From: Drosophila miranda | Taxonomy: Eukaryota; Arthropoda; Insecta; Diptera; Drosophilidae | Length of the DNA stretch: 64,000 nucleotides | Direction of reading: 5' to 3' | Assembly: GCF_003369915.1 (NCBI RefSeq) | Contig: NC_046675.1 | Coordinates: 15,624,001-15,688,000 of the forward strand | Shown here: positions 1 to 12,700 of the stretch, in pieces | Layout of the letters: each line of letters starts with the position of its first letter | How positions within the stretch are numbered: the stretch's first letter is position 1 | Notes under the pieces: generated by a model | Told to the model about the DNA's origin: nothing | The model's input: the letters and a program-made list of their open reading frames with translations, nothing else | The model's database searches: none | Made by a program: the position numbers and the translations under genes

Positions 1-3000
1 TAGATTCCCTTTCATAAAAGAGCCTTAAAATAATCTCGGAACTGTTTCCTTAACCCATTTACATATAGACCCTGATGATTTAGCGCAGTATCTGCATCAG
101 AAGGCAGAGCATCTGGCTCTGCCTCCGCCTCCTGCCTCCTGCAATGATAATCTTTCACTTTTCTAATTTTCTCTTTCCATTTCCATTGCAGCCCAGAGCA
201 AAGAATTTCCTTTCTTCGCCCAAACTGAAGCAATTAACTGAAAATGTAGCAGTGGCAAGAACATGGCCCAACTGGAACACCAAATGCCATGCGATGCAAC
301 TAGCATAAATGTGAGTATATTGTAGAGTGAATTGAAAGGGTCGAGGGGGGAGTGGAGTGTCGCTGCTAATTGCCTGCGAGTCTCAGGCTGCTGCTGAATG
401 CGAAGCCATAGCTAGAGCCAGAGCTAGAGCCAGAGCCTGAGTCGGTGCTTTTGTGAGTGCCGGAGCATTTCATTTGCTTTCAATTTGGCTGCTGCCATCT
501 AATTGCTTGGCACTAATTTGGCGTCTCGCATTTCATTCGCCTTGTCGGGGTAGCCCATTATTAAAATTTCTCCTTGGCACCAGACCCATACCCATACCCA
601 GAGCCAGCCCCAGCCCCATTGTGAGAGCTCTCGTTCTCCGTCCAACACTAATCAACTGATATGAAATGCAGCTCAGCTCGGGCTTTGCCAAATAGCCAGA
701 GGGCCTGGCCTGCCTGTCTCTGGCTGAAACTCCAGCTTATTGAATTGCCAGCACATTGATTCTTGGCACTAGAGAAGAAACCATGTTTGCCTGGCCCCAA
801 AAATAGTAATTTGATTGTGGGGTGGCAGTGCATCGATCCAAGTGCCAGCAGCTGATTGATTTACAGAGGTCTTAGTGCTAGTCTGGCAATAACCGATTGA
901 GAAACGGGCCCCAGCTATTTGAGCAACTTGTGTAAACCGCCTAATCATCAACGGAATGGAGTTTACTCTCAATCAGGGCAGATCAAAGCGAGTTTTCAGC
1001 CAGCTTCAGCAATTTTGGCACTAGGTTAGATGATCCAGGTCAGGCTGAGGATAGTACAGGTGCTGTCCCGCCATCTCTTATCACGTTATACAGTTAAGCT
1101 GAAATTTGATTTGATTTTTAATATCGTCATGCCTGGTCCCTGTCCCGAATCTCTCTCCTAGTTCCTCTATCTGTGCGCCTGTGTGTCCTGGCTGGCTAAA
1201 TCAGTTTTACAACTTTTATGTGAATCCTTCACCTGCTTTATTGTTGTCGTTGCCGTTGCTGTTGCTTTTGCTGTTGGTATTGCCGTTTGCCGTTGCCGTT
1301 GCCGTTGCCATTGCCTCCAAGGAGTATAAAAAGCCGTGTAACATTACCGAGGACAACGGCAAAATGGCTCTGACAGCAACGACAGCAGTAGCAGCAGCAG
1401 CAGCAGTGGCAGTGGCAGTGGCAGTGGCAGGAGGAACACCAACAAGGTCCATAGTTAAACTCAAGCGGGGCTCCAAAGTACAAGATTGTTAGCATGGCGC
1501 AGGACACAGCTGGATCCAGGACGACGCCACCGAGCAGTGGCACAAAGGCAAACACAAATGCACAACATTCTTTCGAGGGCGGATGGAGATGGAGGACGAT
1601 GCCCGCTGGGCATCGTGTTGGCCAGAGGAGACATGCGGCATGGGGCATGGGGTTTGCTTTGCCTCCTGTGGATCCTTTCAGATCCAACTATGTGGCCTGT
1701 TGGCTGGAGCTGGGGCTGGGGCTGGCGCTGCGGTTGTGGCTTCTGCATTTGAAATGCGGGGAAATGATGCATTAAATCGAAACGAGGTGCGGGGCGGCTA
1801 AGCAGCGGCAAACGAGGGGGCGGCAAACCTGGGCGTGGCCCGGGCGAAAGTTGACACAAAAGCAGGCGTTGGCTTGTCTTAAGCGGGTAACGAGTCCGGG
1901 AAAAGTGTGAGCATGGGTGTGTGTGTGTGTGGTACCTTATTTGCATGTGACACACGCCCCCAACGTGCCAGCGATACCTGATATCCAAAAGAGGCACCGC
2001 CAAGGTGCATAGAACCAGTACTACACTGGCAAAACCAATCGCCATGACATATCTTCAGAGTAATCAAAAGCAAATCGGAGAATAACAAATAGTTTTTGTC
2101 TCAAGTGGAATGAACATAGTCCGAGCAAATAGTCTCTAACAAATAATAAACTTCGCGAGGTTTTCAGAAGTTATTCTCCAGAGATTTCTTAAAAGGCAGC
2201 TCTGAAAAAATCAGAAAATATTCGATGTAAATGTCCTGGACTCAAAAGACGAAGAAACAAACATGCCTCATGCAGAGTTCCTCTAAAATCTTAAGAAAGG
2301 AATGCTAGGGAAGAGCAGAGCGTTAGGAATAGGAATCTCCCAATTATATAGAAAAGTTTTGGGTCGTCGTGGTCGGAGCAAGTGAGACAATGTGCCCCCT
2401 AGTAAGTCAACATATACATATGTAGGTCATACCCTAGATGCTTATGGCTTATGGATTATAATTTCTTGGTTCAATTCCTATCCCACATTGATTGAAAAAC
2501 GAAACCCCATTTATTCCCTCAGTGTACTTGCAACTTTGTATGTTCGGGGGTGCATCCAAAAGTCATCTCCTTTCTGAGAGTGCATCCTGTGCTAGTCGTA
2601 GCACGGGCTCCCTTTCATATCGTGTGGCACGTAGGTTCGTAATAAATTTGAAATTATGTGCACATTTCGTGCCGCAGGCTGAAGGCCAAGCAATTTGCAA
2701 CTTGCACTTTGATAATTTATGTTGTATGCAACCCGGCGCCGGTAGTCATAAACATATATCACATCTGCCGTGCCGTGCCGTGCCTTGCCGTTCCGTTCCG
2801 TTCCGTGCTATGCCGCCCATCTCCCCTGGTTACCATCCCGTGCTGTCATTGTCAGCCGCCGCCTGCAGAGTGCAGAGTGAATTTTTTTTTTCAATTTCCG
2901 CGAATGCGCAACACAAAGGACATGGTGTCAGGCGAATGGGGATTGATTATGCCGTCTGTCAAGGACACACCGACAGGCACTCGTCTTCTAGGGCCTCGGG

Positions 3001-6000
3001 CTTCCGTTTCCCCTTCAATGGCTTATCTCCTGTCACACGGTTCGACAGCTGTCCAAGGGGGCTGGACAGGCGTTGCCATAAGTCCGATTGAAGGGTATCA
3101 TCGACGCAGGGAACCACACAAATTGATGGTCAATGCAAGCGACGCAGCTTAATATCACTAATTAAGGATTCATTCATCATCGGCCAGTTGCCACATCCCA
3201 GCCACATGCCATGTGCCGTGTGTCATGTGCCCACTTGGCATTGCGACCTGCCAATGACAGCTGCAAGCCTATATGCATGCGTGTTAGCTTTTGAAATTTG
3301 ATTTACAATTTGCAGCCCAGTCCCAAAACTCAATTCGGTCCTTCCTCCCAATTAGCCCTTCCATATGCAGACAATTAAGTCAGCATTCAGCATTGAACAC
3401 AAACCATGGAAACCATTACGCAGCCATCAGATTTAATTTCGATTAATTAAAGTCCGCATTGAAAGGATTTCGCTTTGTGCCAGCGCTGCACTTTGCCAAA
3501 GTTTTTCATCTGCATCGAATGCGATTTGATAAATGTTGGATTTGTTAGATCCCCCGCAGGAAGCTGATTCAATTTGCTGACTTGGCTGTGGCTTTCATTA
3601 GCCTCGTCGAAGGGTGGTACTCGTAGTTTCATAGCCCTTTGGGTAAATCGAGTTTGGGTCGTGGATGGCCACTGCAGCATATGCATATTTCATGTAGTCT
3701 ATCATGACTATTCCATGGCAAATTCCGGTACCTCTTCCTGTGTGCCTGCTGCTGCTGCTCCATTGATTTTGGCAATCCAATGGATTTGCCTTTTTCCGCT
3801 TTCCCCCTTTTCCTGTGCCGTGCCTCCTGCCTGTGTTTGTGTTGGTGCTTGTGTTTGCCCCAAAACAACAGGCAGTATCGTAAACAATTCGATTTTGACG
3901 CACACTCGGTGGGGCAGGGACGGAGTGCATTCGTTCTAATCGGATTTTGTTGCAGCTGCGGCCAGAGCTGCCGGGCAACGAAAGCTGCTGCTGCCAGGAA
4001 ATTGATATCAAAAGCAATTTGGCAACGCTGTCAATGCGGGTGGGGTGGTGGTTTGAGGTTGGGGCCTGGTCAAATGGCATTGAGTTAGAGTCTCTTCCTC
4101 CAGTACCACGCTGCGTATGCGCAACGGAAAAGGGAATCATAATCTTTGACACTTCAATTTGATCGCCCGGTATTTGTAAGGCCTTCGACAGCACAGCAGA
4201 AGCTTTCTAGGGGCTCAAATGCTGCCTCCAAGCCGTGCCTCCAGCTCCTGACGTTGATGAATATTGCTACAGCGATAAATTCAATTACAAGAGCCGGGGC
4301 TGAGTCGAGTCAAGCCAAGTCGAGCGCTATAACTCAACTGACAGCAGCGGCTGAGAACTCTTTGCCTCCCGCCTCCGCCTCCATCTCCGTCTCCACCACT
4401 TTATCCACTCGACTGGGCCCTTAAAGTGTTGCCTGGGAATTGTTAGAGAGAGCAACCAGACACAGGCACAGGCTCAGGCAGAGGCCCAGCAGATAGGGAC
4501 ACGCACAATGCAAAGGCGGGGGAAAAGGCAAAGGAAAAACAGTTAAAAGTAAACAGTGGCAGGCCGGAAAAAAAAGAGACACAACAACATAAAATAAATG
4601 TAATAAATTTTAAACATAGAGATGATAAATTGCTCTGGGACTCGGCTCAAGACGCTGCCAGTGGCAGTGGCAGTGCCAGAGCCAGTGCCAATGTTGCTTC
4701 TGCTCCCTATTCTCTTGCAACATTTTTACAATTTGTTTGCGGCTTCCCCCCTGTCGTGTCGCTTGTGGCACGTGTGGCTGGCATTTTTATCTACGAGTAT
4801 TTGGCAGCTTGCTTTGCCTGTCGTTGTTTAATTTAGTTTGGAAGCTCCGGAATTGATTCGCTCGGAAAGTTTCGTTCCCCCTTTTCTATTTATATTTCCA
4901 TTTGAGATACGGTACTTTACAATCTTTTTGACACGCTCGCGCCTTGCCGAAAAGTTTTACAACTTGCTACGAAAGTCGCATTAATGTTGCAGTTGCGTTC
5001 TGTTGTGTTTTGTCCGTAACTTTTACTTAAGTGCTTCCAGCTGTTAGCTGGTTCTGTTCTACCAGCTATGCAGATCCGTAACAAAAACAAAAACAAAAAC
5101 AAAGACAGAAACAAAAACCAAAGGCAATCCAAAACTAAACTATAACAAGGTCTTTACACTTCTATATCGTTGCAGAAACTGAGAGGATTCCGTGATTAGG
5201 ACGTGTTGTACCCTAACGCTCTAAATGCAGACGATATGGTGAGTGATTTGATTCCATCTAAAGTGCACATCAACAAGTAGGGCTTCCTGTTGATTAATTT
5301 TAAATGCAACCTTCCCCGAGACTGCCAGCGACTGGCGGGGGAGACAGACATCATAAACATGCACATAAATCATGCATTACGCATACGCCGCATGTGCCCA
5401 GGACTATTAACAAGCGCATTGCATATTCATGAAAGTATTTTGATGTTTTGAAGTGCACATTGCACAACCAGAAGAGGGGATAACTGCAGTCACAAAGAGA
5501 GAGTGAGAGAGACACGCAGGCCAAGTTTTCTAATTAAAAACTACAAATAATTGTGACTCATAATGAGCACACAAACACACACGTACACAACCAACAAACA
5601 CACACACTTGAAGCTCTCGGTGCGTCAACAAAAGCCAAATTTAAATTGCAATTTGTCTCTGCGCTGCGGTGGCACACTCTGGCGTTGCACAAGCCTGCCT
5701 TTTGGGCTGGGGCTGTCGCTAATTTCCATGGTGCTGCAGCTGCAGCTGCTGCAACACGATGATGATGAGGCTCTTTGGTTCTGGCATCGTTGCAGCCAGG
5801 CAAAGGCATTCCATAACGAGCTGTGCCCGTTGTTGGTACAACTAAAGAACTTTAATGACATAGTTTAAGCAGAATGTTAATCAGTCGGATAAAAGGCATT
5901 TTGCTGCCACCACAGCAATAGCAAATGGCAGTGTTAAAGCGCACAACAGATGCAGATACAAATGCATCTGCAGATGCGGGAAAAGCCAGCCAGCCAGTTG

Positions 6001-8753
6001 TCTGCTCTGGAGATGGCTAAATTTATGCCACAACTCGCGGCGTGGAAGTAAAGTGTGGAGTGCTCTATCTTTTTGTGCAACTGATGATGATGGCGGCGCC
6101 GCTGCGGATGCGATGGCAGCCAGCCCCATTTGTTGCAGGCAACCATTTGCTGGGTTTTTCTTGGACCCTCTGCCGAGAGTTTAATAACTATTTTGGAGTG
6201 TTTGCCACGCTTAGAGAGTGGCATTGTGCTGAGACTGCATTAAACTACAATTTCGATGCAACATCACGCTTATGTTACTCCTAGAGTGGTAGATGCTCTC
6301 CAAATACTAATAAAGCACATAATATCCTCGAAGACCATCCATCAAGTCTGAAAGGGCATCGTGCAGCGGTTGCTAGAGCTGTTGCTGCCACATTTTCCCT
6401 CACTTTGTGCCCGCTTTGACGTGGTTCCCGGCTTTAGTGTCTTCTAATTGGCTCTGGCTGGCTTTTAACTTTTTTCCCCCGTCTTTATTATTTTCTCATT
6501 ATCCGCGTTTGTCTGCCCCAACAGCCGCAGCAGCAGCAGCAGCAGTAGAAGGGGCGAGCTATTCAAGTTTCACTCATTAAAATGCTGGGGCAAGCGCACA
6601 GTTAGCTCGGGTCAAAGTATTACCAACTGCAACAGCGAGGAGCAAAATAATTGCCACAGCCACAGCAAATGAAACAGCAAAACAGGTCAACCGCAAGAAC
6701 AACAATTGCAGGTGGTATCGTAAACAGCAGAAAGCACCGAAAAGAGCAAAAACATTTGAATAAACATTTGCCCAAAACAAATTGCAATTCATGGACCGCA
6801 TTTCCCACTTCCATTTTCAGTACCATTTCCCACATTTTGTTCTCTGTTTTCGCTGTCCTGTCTGTTACTGCAGTTGGAATTTCATAATTGCAAGTCTGTG
6901 TGTGTCTGTGTCGCTGTGTGCAGGAGTGCAGCAAATATTTTCCAATTATGTGGCAGCCACATCAAAGGCGGGGCAGAACAGGGACAAAAACAGGGACAGG
7001 GACAGGACAGGACACGGCGAAGTTTTAGCTGCCTGACAGCTTCTTTAATTATTCAGCAGGATACACACACATGAGCACACACATCCTTTCTGCCAGCTGC
7101 CCGGAATTAATGGATACAGTTGAAACGTAACAGAAAACACCACTCAGCACAACCCTAAGCCCCAGCTGCCTGCTCGACTGCCTTGAACCCACTCGACACT
7201 GGACACTCGCCATTCGCCTCCTCACCTCACATAGTTACGCATACGCCCTGATGACATTAGTGCAGCATTGCAGACAATTTTCGTTTTGCCAAAAATGGGA
7301 AAGCCACAGGAGCACCAAAGCACCAGAGCACCGATGTCCGGCAGAGGACACTCGCACACCATCTGAGGAAGGAAGGACGAAAGGAGTCGTAGATGGGTGC
7401 GTGTGCGTCGCAGTTTCACGTTGATTACGAGCCTTTTATGGCCCTCTGCTACGTGTGGGCGTCGTTTCTTTGCCCTGCCTTGCTGACTACCTTGGACATA
7501 ATGTCTATGCGTTCATTGTTGCAATTTTTACTTTATTATCAACGTCTGTAATCACTATAGCCTATCCTGTCCCCTACCCTTCACCAATGGCAGGAGGGGG
7601 AAACTTGCTGCGGCGTCTGTTATTGTTGCCAAAAACATTTCGAGTGGGGCCGGAAATATGATAAATGTCCGGACTGACCCACTGGGCGTGGCATTCGGCG
7701 AGGGTTTATCTAGTGTTCTGGCAGATTATTTATGATTATTCCGCATATTTTAATGGCAGGCAAATGAGGAATGTCCTGTCCTGAGCAGGAGCGTAGTCAG
7801 GGGGATCTCTAATAATTTTTATAATTATTATTCGGAAATTTCGCTAGAGTTCTCCACGTTTCTCATACATACGAGTATTGCCCTGTTACGAGAGTCGCTC
7901 CTTCTGTGTGTAGATGGGTCTACCAAAAGCTCAATCGGCTACTGTCAAATAACAGCTGAAGTTTTGCGCTTACAGTCCCATCAAAAAGCTTGTGTAATTT
8001 TACATTACATCTACGTTACTTGGTTAAAGCGCTTGGGATATGTTTTTCACCAAAGCTTTGCACTGCTTTACAACTTTTACATTGTGTAAGCGAAAGCTCT
8101 TGGGAAAAGTGCCATAATGCAAGTGTTTTGCCATACAACGCACACTTGATATGCGCTGGAAAATAATTTTCCAATATTTGATAACTTAAAGTACAGCCAA
8201 TGAATCGACACGAGTAAAAAAACAGCGATTTTGGCGGTGTATTGCAAATTCTAAGTGTAAGGGCTGCGATCCAAAAACTCATCCAGGCCTACAACCTTAT
8301 TTTTGTCTCGTGCAAAATACAATTGTCGCACAGTGTAGGGGAGTACTATCTAGTCAAAGATGCTGCAACAAGTTTCGCATCTCGAACTTTGAATGAAATA
8401 CATAGTATCGCTGGTCACTATTGATGATGATGACGATATTTCAATTTCGCATCACAGCGGTTTAAGCCCAGTTTAAATGCAAATAAAACTCGTAAAAGGA
8501 TGGCAAACAGCCAAAGAAATAGGAACTAAGGACCCTCATTCGAAAACCCTTTGGGTGGAATGGGGCTCGTGGAAGCAAAAGGATTGCCCAGCAGCGTTTG
8601 GCCGAATAGGGGGCGTGCCAGTGGAAATTGATTAAAAAGACAAGAACCCCAAACTCTTTGTTGTTGCTGCTGTCCATCAGGCTTTCTCTCTCGCTCTGCT
8701 GCTGTGGCATGTAATCCTGGCCCGGGTGTACAAGGAATCGATAATCAAAGCGA
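1..8753. other. Non-coding stretch upstream of the CUB gene
   Basis: No conserved protein or exon series was recognised on either strand. The longer open frames are low-complexity shadows of CAG/GTT-type repeats, with no homology that I recognise. The stretch contains microsatellites near 1.24-1.43 kb, a short TG run near 1.92 kb, and TG/CA-rich patches near 5.57 and 6.9 kb. It may be intergenic DNA, or it may hold upstream promoters and untranslated exons of the CUB gene that begins near 8.9 kb. The sequence alone does not decide. Confidence 0.6.
1241..1430. repeat. GTT/CCG-type and CAG/GGCAGT low-complexity block
   Basis: On the plus strand, degenerate TTGCCG/TTGCTG repeats (about 1241-1318) are followed by a CAG run passing into TGGCAG repeats (about 1384-1430). 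This produces overlapping alanine/valine-, cysteine- and serine/glycine-rich open frames on both strands. None of these looks like a real protein. Confidence 0.75.
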
Positions 8754-8896
8754 TTGGAATTATCAAAAGTGTACATCGGTCAACTCGCTTTTGTCCTTAG
8801 TCCTTTTCAGATGGCAGTGCATACACTTTTTGTAACATACGAACGAGCATCTCTAATGGTCCAATATTCTTCTTTAATACCGTTTCAGGGCACAAC

Positions 8897-9628
8897 ATGG
8901 CCTCAGCACAGATACGACATTTCTATAACACACCAACAACAATTTCTTCAACAACAACGACACGACAACTCTTACAACAAACACTGCAGCAGCAGCAGCA
9001 CACGAACAACTGCAACAGAAACAAACGGAAGCAATTTCAAAGCGAAACCTTTTTATGTCACACAAAAACACAAAGAGAACCGGAGGCAGCAGCAACAGCA
9101 ACAGCAACAACAGCAACATTATGCCAGCCAGCGCAAGCAGGAAGAGGAGCAACAACAACAGCAGCAGCAGCAGCAGAGGCCGGGGGAGCTGCAACAGATG
9201 ATGCAAGAGCGTGGGAAAGTCATAAAGGTGCATCAGCCTGGCAATGGACCACACCTGAGATCGCTGCCACAAGCCACAATCACGGAATGCTGTCCGCAGC
9301 TGGCCGCCGGCAAGGACAGCCATATCCTCTGGCATTCGGCGGCAGGACACATGAGGACGCTGCTACCACTCCTGCTACTGCTGCTACTGCAGCTAAACAG
9401 CAGCCATGCCTGGCTCTGGCTGCTGTGGCCGCCTCTACAGGGACTTCTAAGCAGGCTGGCCTCAGCAGCAACACGACCGGTCCTCGCCTATCACGCTTAT
9501 CTTCCAATGCCAGTCAAGACTCTACGAAACCACAACGAAAGCTCCTCCATCAAGATGGGGCCTCGAACAGCACCAGCACTGGCGAGAAGGCGGACACTCA
9601 CAGTCCTCCTGCCCCAGTCAGCATCTTC
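8897..9628 (+). other. CUB gene 5' leader, or a long in-frame N-terminal extension
   Basis: Directly upstream of and in frame with the signal-peptide exon there is an uninterrupted 244-codon stretch starting at an ATG at 8897, which has A at -3 and G at +4. The inferred residues are rich in Thr, Ala, Ser and Gln and low in complexity, driven by CAA/CAG/ACA repeats. A second frame is also open across the region, so openness is weak evidence for coding. I treat it as probable 5' UTR. If translated, the hydrophobic segment would become an internal signal-anchor rather than a cleavable signal peptide. Confidence 0.45.
9086..9177. repeat. CAG/CAA low-complexity repeat
   Basis: Interrupted CAG, CAA and AGC triplets occur in the leader of the CUB gene. 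They are typical of Drosophila opa-type repeats and explain the glutamine-rich shadow open frames here. Confidence 0.8.
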
Positions 9629-9704
9629 ATGGATATGCAGAAGTTTGCACGCTCTATATTTCCGCTTGTTATCATCTTCAATCTGCTGCCCTTGTTCTAT
9701 GCAG
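9629..9704 (+). CDS. Signal-peptide exon of the CUB gene
   Basis: It encodes a short polar N-terminus, a hydrophobic core (SIFPLVIIFNLLPLFYA) and then a glycine codon split by the intron (phase 1). The donor is a consensus GTAAGT at 9705. The pyrimidine-rich codons make the exon end read TTCTATGCAG|GTAAGT, which also looks like a recursive splice site, but the good signal-peptide profile favours a genuine exon. The following intron is 14.7 kb. Confidence 0.8.
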
Positions 9705-12700
9705 GTAAGTGCCGCACTCAACCCACTCTATACTTTACTTGTGGCACCACTAATTGAGACAATGTCAGTGTCAAGTGTCCGCTCCGCCACTGCCCACGGT
9801 AGTGGCATGGCATGTAGCAACATTTGAAAGTCTGGCCAAACAGGACAACCAGAGCTCATTATTTATGTACCGAACGGAATATGTATCGACTGCCTACGGC
9901 CAAAGGCGGACAAAAAATTTAATGACCTACAAATGTGTGCGTTGCCGGCAGGAAGGAAAGGATCCATCCCCCTGGGGATGGGGATGGGGCTGGCTGGGTT
10001 TTTTTCCCTTTAAATCTTTTTGTGTGACATTTTTTCATCGCTCGGTTTTTTGCTCATTTCTCAAAGCCCGAACAACAGCGAAATTTTTACAAAGTTTGGG
10101 GTCAAGCGTTGAGGGTTTGCTTGGAAGACAATGTGGCAAGCGGCTCGGCCCTTCTTAATTGCATGCCACAGCGCCGCAGACCCTTTTCGGGGCAAAGTCG
10201 CTGCGGCTGGCTTTTGTTAATGCTATAAACTTATTAATTAAATGTGAACATAATTATTAAGGACAAGCTGCCAGTGCCAGAGCCAGTGCCAGAGCAGATT
10301 AAATTGTGATCATTCCCCCGATAAACAGGGTGCCAGAATATTGGTTCTGGGAGGCAGCTCAGCTGCCTAATGTGGCAGAAGGCAAAGGCAAACAAAAGCG
10401 GCGCCATTTCAAAAGAAATCAATGACAATTCGTTAAATGTACCCTCCATCCCCACTCCCCACTTCTCTCGCCGTCTTTTGGCCCCATCATCATCGACATT
10501 TGAGCAGCGATTAAAGACAATTGAAGCAGCCGCTGCCGGGGCACAGATGCAGGCACCAGGAGGACTTTGCTTCTGTCTTCCTTCTTATCAGTTTAAGCCA
10601 AAGAACCCAACCTGCTCTCTCGGCTTCGTTCTCTCTGAAAGCTCGCGTATGCGCAGTGGGGGGACTCCCATGCTATCATCCGGCTAAGAGGAAACGGCTC
10701 TCCTGCTCTTATCACTGCCCCGGAGATTGGGCAAATGTTTGCTGGGTTACACGGCCTTTTGTTTGGCTCAAATAAATCGCTGACTTGGCGTCCAGAACCA
10801 CCAATAATGGCGCGCCGGGAGAAGAAAGAAAGAAAGTCAAAGACCAGACCAGGCCCCGGCCCCAGGCACAGGTCAAACCAGCAGCAGCCCAGCCAAAGGA
10901 GAAAACGACATTCACATTTATCTTACAGAGACAGAGTCGTCGATGTTGTCGTCGCTGTCTGCTTCGGTCTAATGAGATTTCGGCAAATTAAATCGGATCG
11001 AAAATTAAGCGACGCAACTTTGCAGCCAATTTAAATTAGCCCAAAGAGGCAGCATTGGCAGACAGCGACTAGGAGGCGCGCGGAGGCGACTCCTTGACTC
11101 AGCAATTATCCACAAAAAGGAGCAAACAAATTCTCAGCAGCAAAGGCGGCATAATGAGCGGAAGCCAAAGTCAAACAAGATTCTCACCTGTCAGATTTCG
11201 GGCAGCATCTGGCAGCTGCCACCTGCCACCTGCCACGGGGTGTCAAGTGGAGGCTTTTTGGCGAGCGATTAAAGCGGCGTCCTGGCCACTCGAACAAATA
11301 AAATCAACGACTCATTGAGCCACAGCACCTCAAACGAAATGAAATCTCGAGGCAAACAACTTTAAGCACCCTCTCCAGATCCACATCCACATCCAGATCC
11401 AGATCCAGGCGCCCAGCTCCGTGACGAGGCGACGGAGGCTGCAGGATGTGGATGTGGATGGGAATGGGGATGGGGATGTGGGGTAGACCTAAGCAAGAAA
11501 TGAAATCATAAATTCAATTTGATTTATTCAAGTTCTATTGGTTGGGGGGACTGACTGCTAGACCGCCCCGAGATTCAAATGTGGCCAAAGAAAAAGCTTT
11601 CTCTTTCCGAGTGTGTGTCATCACTGGAGTCCTCGCTCTCACGCGCTCCGTGGCTCTCGTTCGTCGAGTGCTTTTAAATGCCGTGCCAGCAGCCGAATCG
11701 GCTCAGTCGATTTCTGTCGGCCGTGCCACACACACCGTACACTGTTCGCTTCAGCCTACAGCCTACAGCTTCAGCCTCACAATCAGCAGCCGCCACAGGA
11801 GACCAGCCAGCAGCAGCCGACGACATTAATCGCATCGTGCGAAAGGCCCCAAAGTCCGGTCTCGCGCGCACTTTACAATTTTTTTCCCACACTGATTGCA
11901 GTTATCCGTTGCGTTTCGTTTCGTTTCGCGCTTTATCGCTTGGGCCGCTTTGGTGCTTTTTGGTTTGCATATTTATGCTGATTTAACCAATCCAATCCAA
12001 TCCGTTCCCTCCCAAAAATCGGTTATCAACGTGAACTGCTGCTGCGGGAAACTAATTCCCAACGATAAGAACCCAAAACTTTGAAAGACAAAAGTGAATT
12101 ACAAATCAATTTGGAAAGCTTTTAGCTCGGAACCGTAAATATTCAAATGGAATTTGAGAATAATTTACATACATATTCTTTTGAATTGCCTTGTCTGTGG
12201 TGCACACTTGAGATATGGGTCTGATCCAGGGCAATCGGAGGTTACGTGGTATCAGTTTTTGGCTGGAAGGTGGTATTTTACTCTTTTTTTCTAAAGGAAT
12301 TAAGTGGAAATTTATAAGGGATAGGACATGGATTGACCATTACTTAAATACTCCTTCCTGGGCTAATCCCAGACTAAAAGCAGTTTACATGGAATCAGTA
12401 ATTATGAGATAAATGTCCTTAAATTGGGGATTCCCTAAGCCATTTGGGGGCTTTCACTTTGATCTTGTGGAGGGTCAGATCAATAGTTGGCCAGGCAGGA
12501 GTCTGCGAGTCACCACGTTATTATGGAAGTAGTCAATCTACTCTCCAGTGGGCTAATCCCCGACTAAAAGCAGTCTCTGCTTTGCTCCTGAGTTACATTG
12601 AATGAATGTCAGATAAATGTACTCCCACACATACATTCGCACATATACTGTCTATTCAAAGCACATACATACTTACAAATACACCCTTGCACACAGTCAC

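Noticed and set aside
1181..1492. Val/Ala-rich 103-codon frame
   Set aside because: It is produced by TTGCCG and CAG/GGCAGT repeats, and its opposite strand is open as well.
8754..9827. 357-codon glutamine-rich frame
   Set aside because: It is a second frame across CAG/CAA repeats with no ATG at its start and no match to the CUB gene frame. It runs past the donor at 9705.
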